A DNA stretch of 64,000 bases from Larus michahellis (lineage: Eukaryota > Chordata > Aves > Charadriiformes > Laridae). Made by a program: the position numbers and the translations under genes. The stretch spans positions 2,728,001 to 2,792,000 of the forward strand of contig NC_133906.1 in the NCBI RefSeq assembly GCF_964199755.1, written 5' to 3'. The notes beneath the pieces were generated by a model. The model had not been told where the DNA came from. It saw only the letters and a list, made by a program, of their open reading frames with translations, and did not search any database. The first letter of the stretch is position 1. The number at the start of each line of letters is the position of its first letter. Positions 62,030 to 64,000 of this stretch are shown one piece after another.

Positions 62030-62530
62030 GTGCAATGGTTACGACTTAGAAGGTTTTAATGGGCAGGGAGCTCACCACAAACGCTCAAGGTAAAAGCACG
62101 ATAAAATGGGAGAAGTGATTAGAAATAAGGAATCCGTTCAACCTCTGGGTACAGCCTCGTTGAAACCACTAGTATATCTAATTCCGATGTTCACATTTAA
62201 AGCTGTTGAAAGATTAGATTGGGGGCAGAAAAGAGCCATAAAAAGTATATGAGGAGAGAAGAACACGTAACCGGGAAACTTAAACAGCTCAATTGTGGGG
62301 CCATTCGATAAATACTTTCACAAGGGGAAAATATCAACCAACACTTTTTAATCTAGCAGAGACAGAAGAAAGACTAAGGGCTGAAAAATGAAAGTGATTC
62401 AAACCAGAAATGAAACACACATTTTTTAACAGCAGTGATGATTAAATTTGGGAACAAACTACCACCTGAAGTGATGGATTTTGCAACTCTTGACATCTGG
62501 AACATATGTTCCTGTGAAAAGTTCAAGTTT
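62030..62530 (+). mobile_element. Ancient CR1-type LINE, ORF2 C-terminal end
   Basis: A sense-strand relic of the last part of CR1 ORF2. It contains 'gcagaaaagagccataaaaa' (family QKRATKMI), 'aaacagctcaattg', 'tttttaatctagcagagaca', and the clear terminal block 'aaatttgggaacaaactacc' then 'tgaagtgatggattttgcaa' (family NHWNKLPxEVVDxPS). Reading frame is broken repeatedly. The 62030-62150 portion is a weaker match than the rest. Confidence 0.75.
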
Positions 62531-62644
62531 TGATAAATAAGAAAATTTTTTTTCCCTGAAAAACAATTTTGTCAGAAAATTCTTAGCCGCTATTTGGGTT
62601 TCTTGTCTGCTTTAAAAGGATATAAGATGAGCCAGAGAAACAGC

Positions 62645-62862
62645 TTTATACATTGAAAGTTGGTCAAAATGATAATTAAAAGCAGAATAATGGAATTCCA
62701 AGATAAGGAGTATGACACGGTAGGAGCTAATTATCACAGTGCCTGTAATGAAAATTCTGCATCACTAATATTTCAGAATTATTTGAACGTATCTTCATAA
62801 TAATGATCAAAAGGGAACTGCTTGACATAATCTACTTGAACACTTAAAAGCCTTCTGACGGC
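62645..62862 (+). mobile_element. Ancient CR1-type LINE, RT fragment
   Basis: A sense-strand piece of CR1 RT. Across adjacent frames it encodes 'KMIIKSRIME' and then 'ELFERIFIIMIKRELLDIIY' (family: KxINxRIMEH...LLEFFExxxKxxDxGxPVDxVYLDF). It ends at 'aaaagccttctgac', the KAFD position. It lies downstream of the C-terminal fragment at 62.0-62.5 kb although RT comes earlier in ORF2, so it derives from a different insertion. Confidence 0.65.
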
Positions 62863-64000
62863 CTTTTCTCAGGCAGGGCCTATTCCAGAAGAATCCTGCG
62901 TGGCCAGATACTGTGGATGCCACAGAAAGCCACAGCCCAGCCCCAGACGCAAAGGCTACCCCAGCAGCCAGAGCACTGCCTAATACCACAAACAAGTATT
63001 TCGCTACACGCGTTGGCTTTGATGCGCTAAGTGGCATTATCCCAAGTATAATTTTTGTAATTGCAATCAAGGCCCCCAGAACTCTTGCATAAGTGCTTTT
63101 ACTACACTACAGGAATGAAATATGACACATAAGGCAGTGACAACTTGTAGAGCATCATTAAACATACCACGATCATTAACAAATGTGCCAAGGAAGGCTA
63201 GTACATCTGTACATAATTCAAGCGGAGGAGTTGGGCTCCACATTATGATTTTATTTTTTTTTTTTTGCGTAAGATGGTTTAGAAGACACCAGCTTATCCT
63301 GAGTCAATAGAATGTGAAGCATCACTGAAAGAAAAAACAACATCCTCTTGGGATTTCTCATTGGACTGAGAATTGTGGCACTTCTCAGTAAATGTCAGGC
63401 TTATCAGCGTTGTGAGTAAGCATCAGTTAGCTCTCAAACAAGCTGACTCTGTTCATTTCTCTCAGAACTGTATGTAATATTCTCCTGGCAAGGAACAGCT
63501 CTTTTAGTAGACTGCAGCACAAATTGGTAAAAGAAGCTTGCCTCAGCTCCGATCCAAAAACCAAAAGATCTAGAATAGATTAGACGGCCATAGAAAGATC
63601 TGCTTTTTGACTGCAAACCCTGGATAATTTGGAGTTAAAAGGACACAAGAAATACAAATTTCTCCTTTTCAGATCATGCCAGATGCACTAATTGTAAGAA
63701 AACTTTCCTCTTAATACTTGTTTACCTACTTCAAATGACATCGGTAGCTTCAAGTGTAATTTTGACCTGTGAGTGGTTAATGACATCAATATTCGCAATA
63801 CATTTTCATCCCTTTATAAAGGTCCTTTCTTCATTTCCACCGTGTAGCTTTTCTCTTTATATCGCTAGATGAGACCTCGCAGCATCGTGGTGAGATCTTC
63901 ATTAGCATTCAAATAAAAATTCATTGTTTGCTTGCATAGTGGGGAGATGAGTTCGGCGTTCCCTGTTCAGTGTTCAGTGTTACCATCAGAAGTGTTTACA
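62863..64000. other. Mostly unique sequence with one exon-like segment
   Basis: 62873-63092 (plus) is open after an acceptor-like 'ttctgacggccttttctcag' (62852-62871) and ends at TAA. Its C-terminal part has a hydrophobic stretch ('SGIIPSIIFVIAI'). The minus strand is also open (62807-63070) with a hydrophobic segment. Neither matches a family I know. The rest to 64000 shows no gene; a T12 run lies at 63253-63264. Confidence 0.35.

Overview
The window looks like a piece of bird (Aves) nuclear genome with no convincing protein-coding gene. The main evidence is the repeat content. It carries several young copies of the avian CR1 non-LTR retrotransposon, recognisable by the conserved 3' end that reads roughly 'ttaaggtcccttccaaccca...attctatg' (or its reverse complement). 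It also carries LTRs that resemble avian endogenous retroviruses. One CR1 subfamily (3' end with 'cgcctaggttggaaggga') suggests a bird outside the landfowl/waterfowl group, but that is inference from memory of repeat families. No bacterial operon, CRISPR array, tRNA or rRNA was seen.

Layout. 1-15 kb: mostly unique non-coding sequence with one CR1 3' fragment at 0.62-0.95 kb and a longer CR1 at 10.7-11.4 kb. 15.0-17.1 kb: a long, heavily decayed ancient CR1 that can be followed from the endonuclease/RT linker through the reverse transcriptase to the C-terminal domain. 18-25 kb: CR1 copies at 18.3-19.2 and 24.4-24.9 kb, and a nested CR1-in-CR1 insertion at 20.7-21.4 kb. A 103-bp pure pyrimidine tract lies at 22.5 kb. 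25-42 kb: largely unique sequence, with two adjacent LTR-like elements at 32.2-33.3 kb, an ancient CR1 RT fragment at 35.9-36.35 kb and several AT-rich, homeodomain-motif-rich blocks that could be conserved enhancers. 42-49 kb: a GC-richer stretch with a degenerate 'TTTTGGTGCCCC' repeat that reappears at 48.6 kb. 49-56 kb: a fossil retroviral/Ty3-type integrase fragment, more CR1 pieces, an A-rich tract and a second copy of the 33-kb LTR in inverted orientation. 57-64 kb: AT-rich DNA built largely from ancient CR1 pieces on both strands.

There are no cooperating genes to describe. The coding capacity seen is all remnant retroelement coding sequence broken by stops, shifts and deletions. Most longer open frames are either translations of these repeats or chance frames in GC-rich sequence. 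I found no strong case for an undescribed biological system. The most useful points are the nested CR1 insertion with a short target duplication, the integrase fossil, the dispersed GTGCCCC repeat, the inverted LTR pair and one weak exon-like segment near 62.9-63.1 kb. Repeat family assignments come from pattern recognition, not from a database search.
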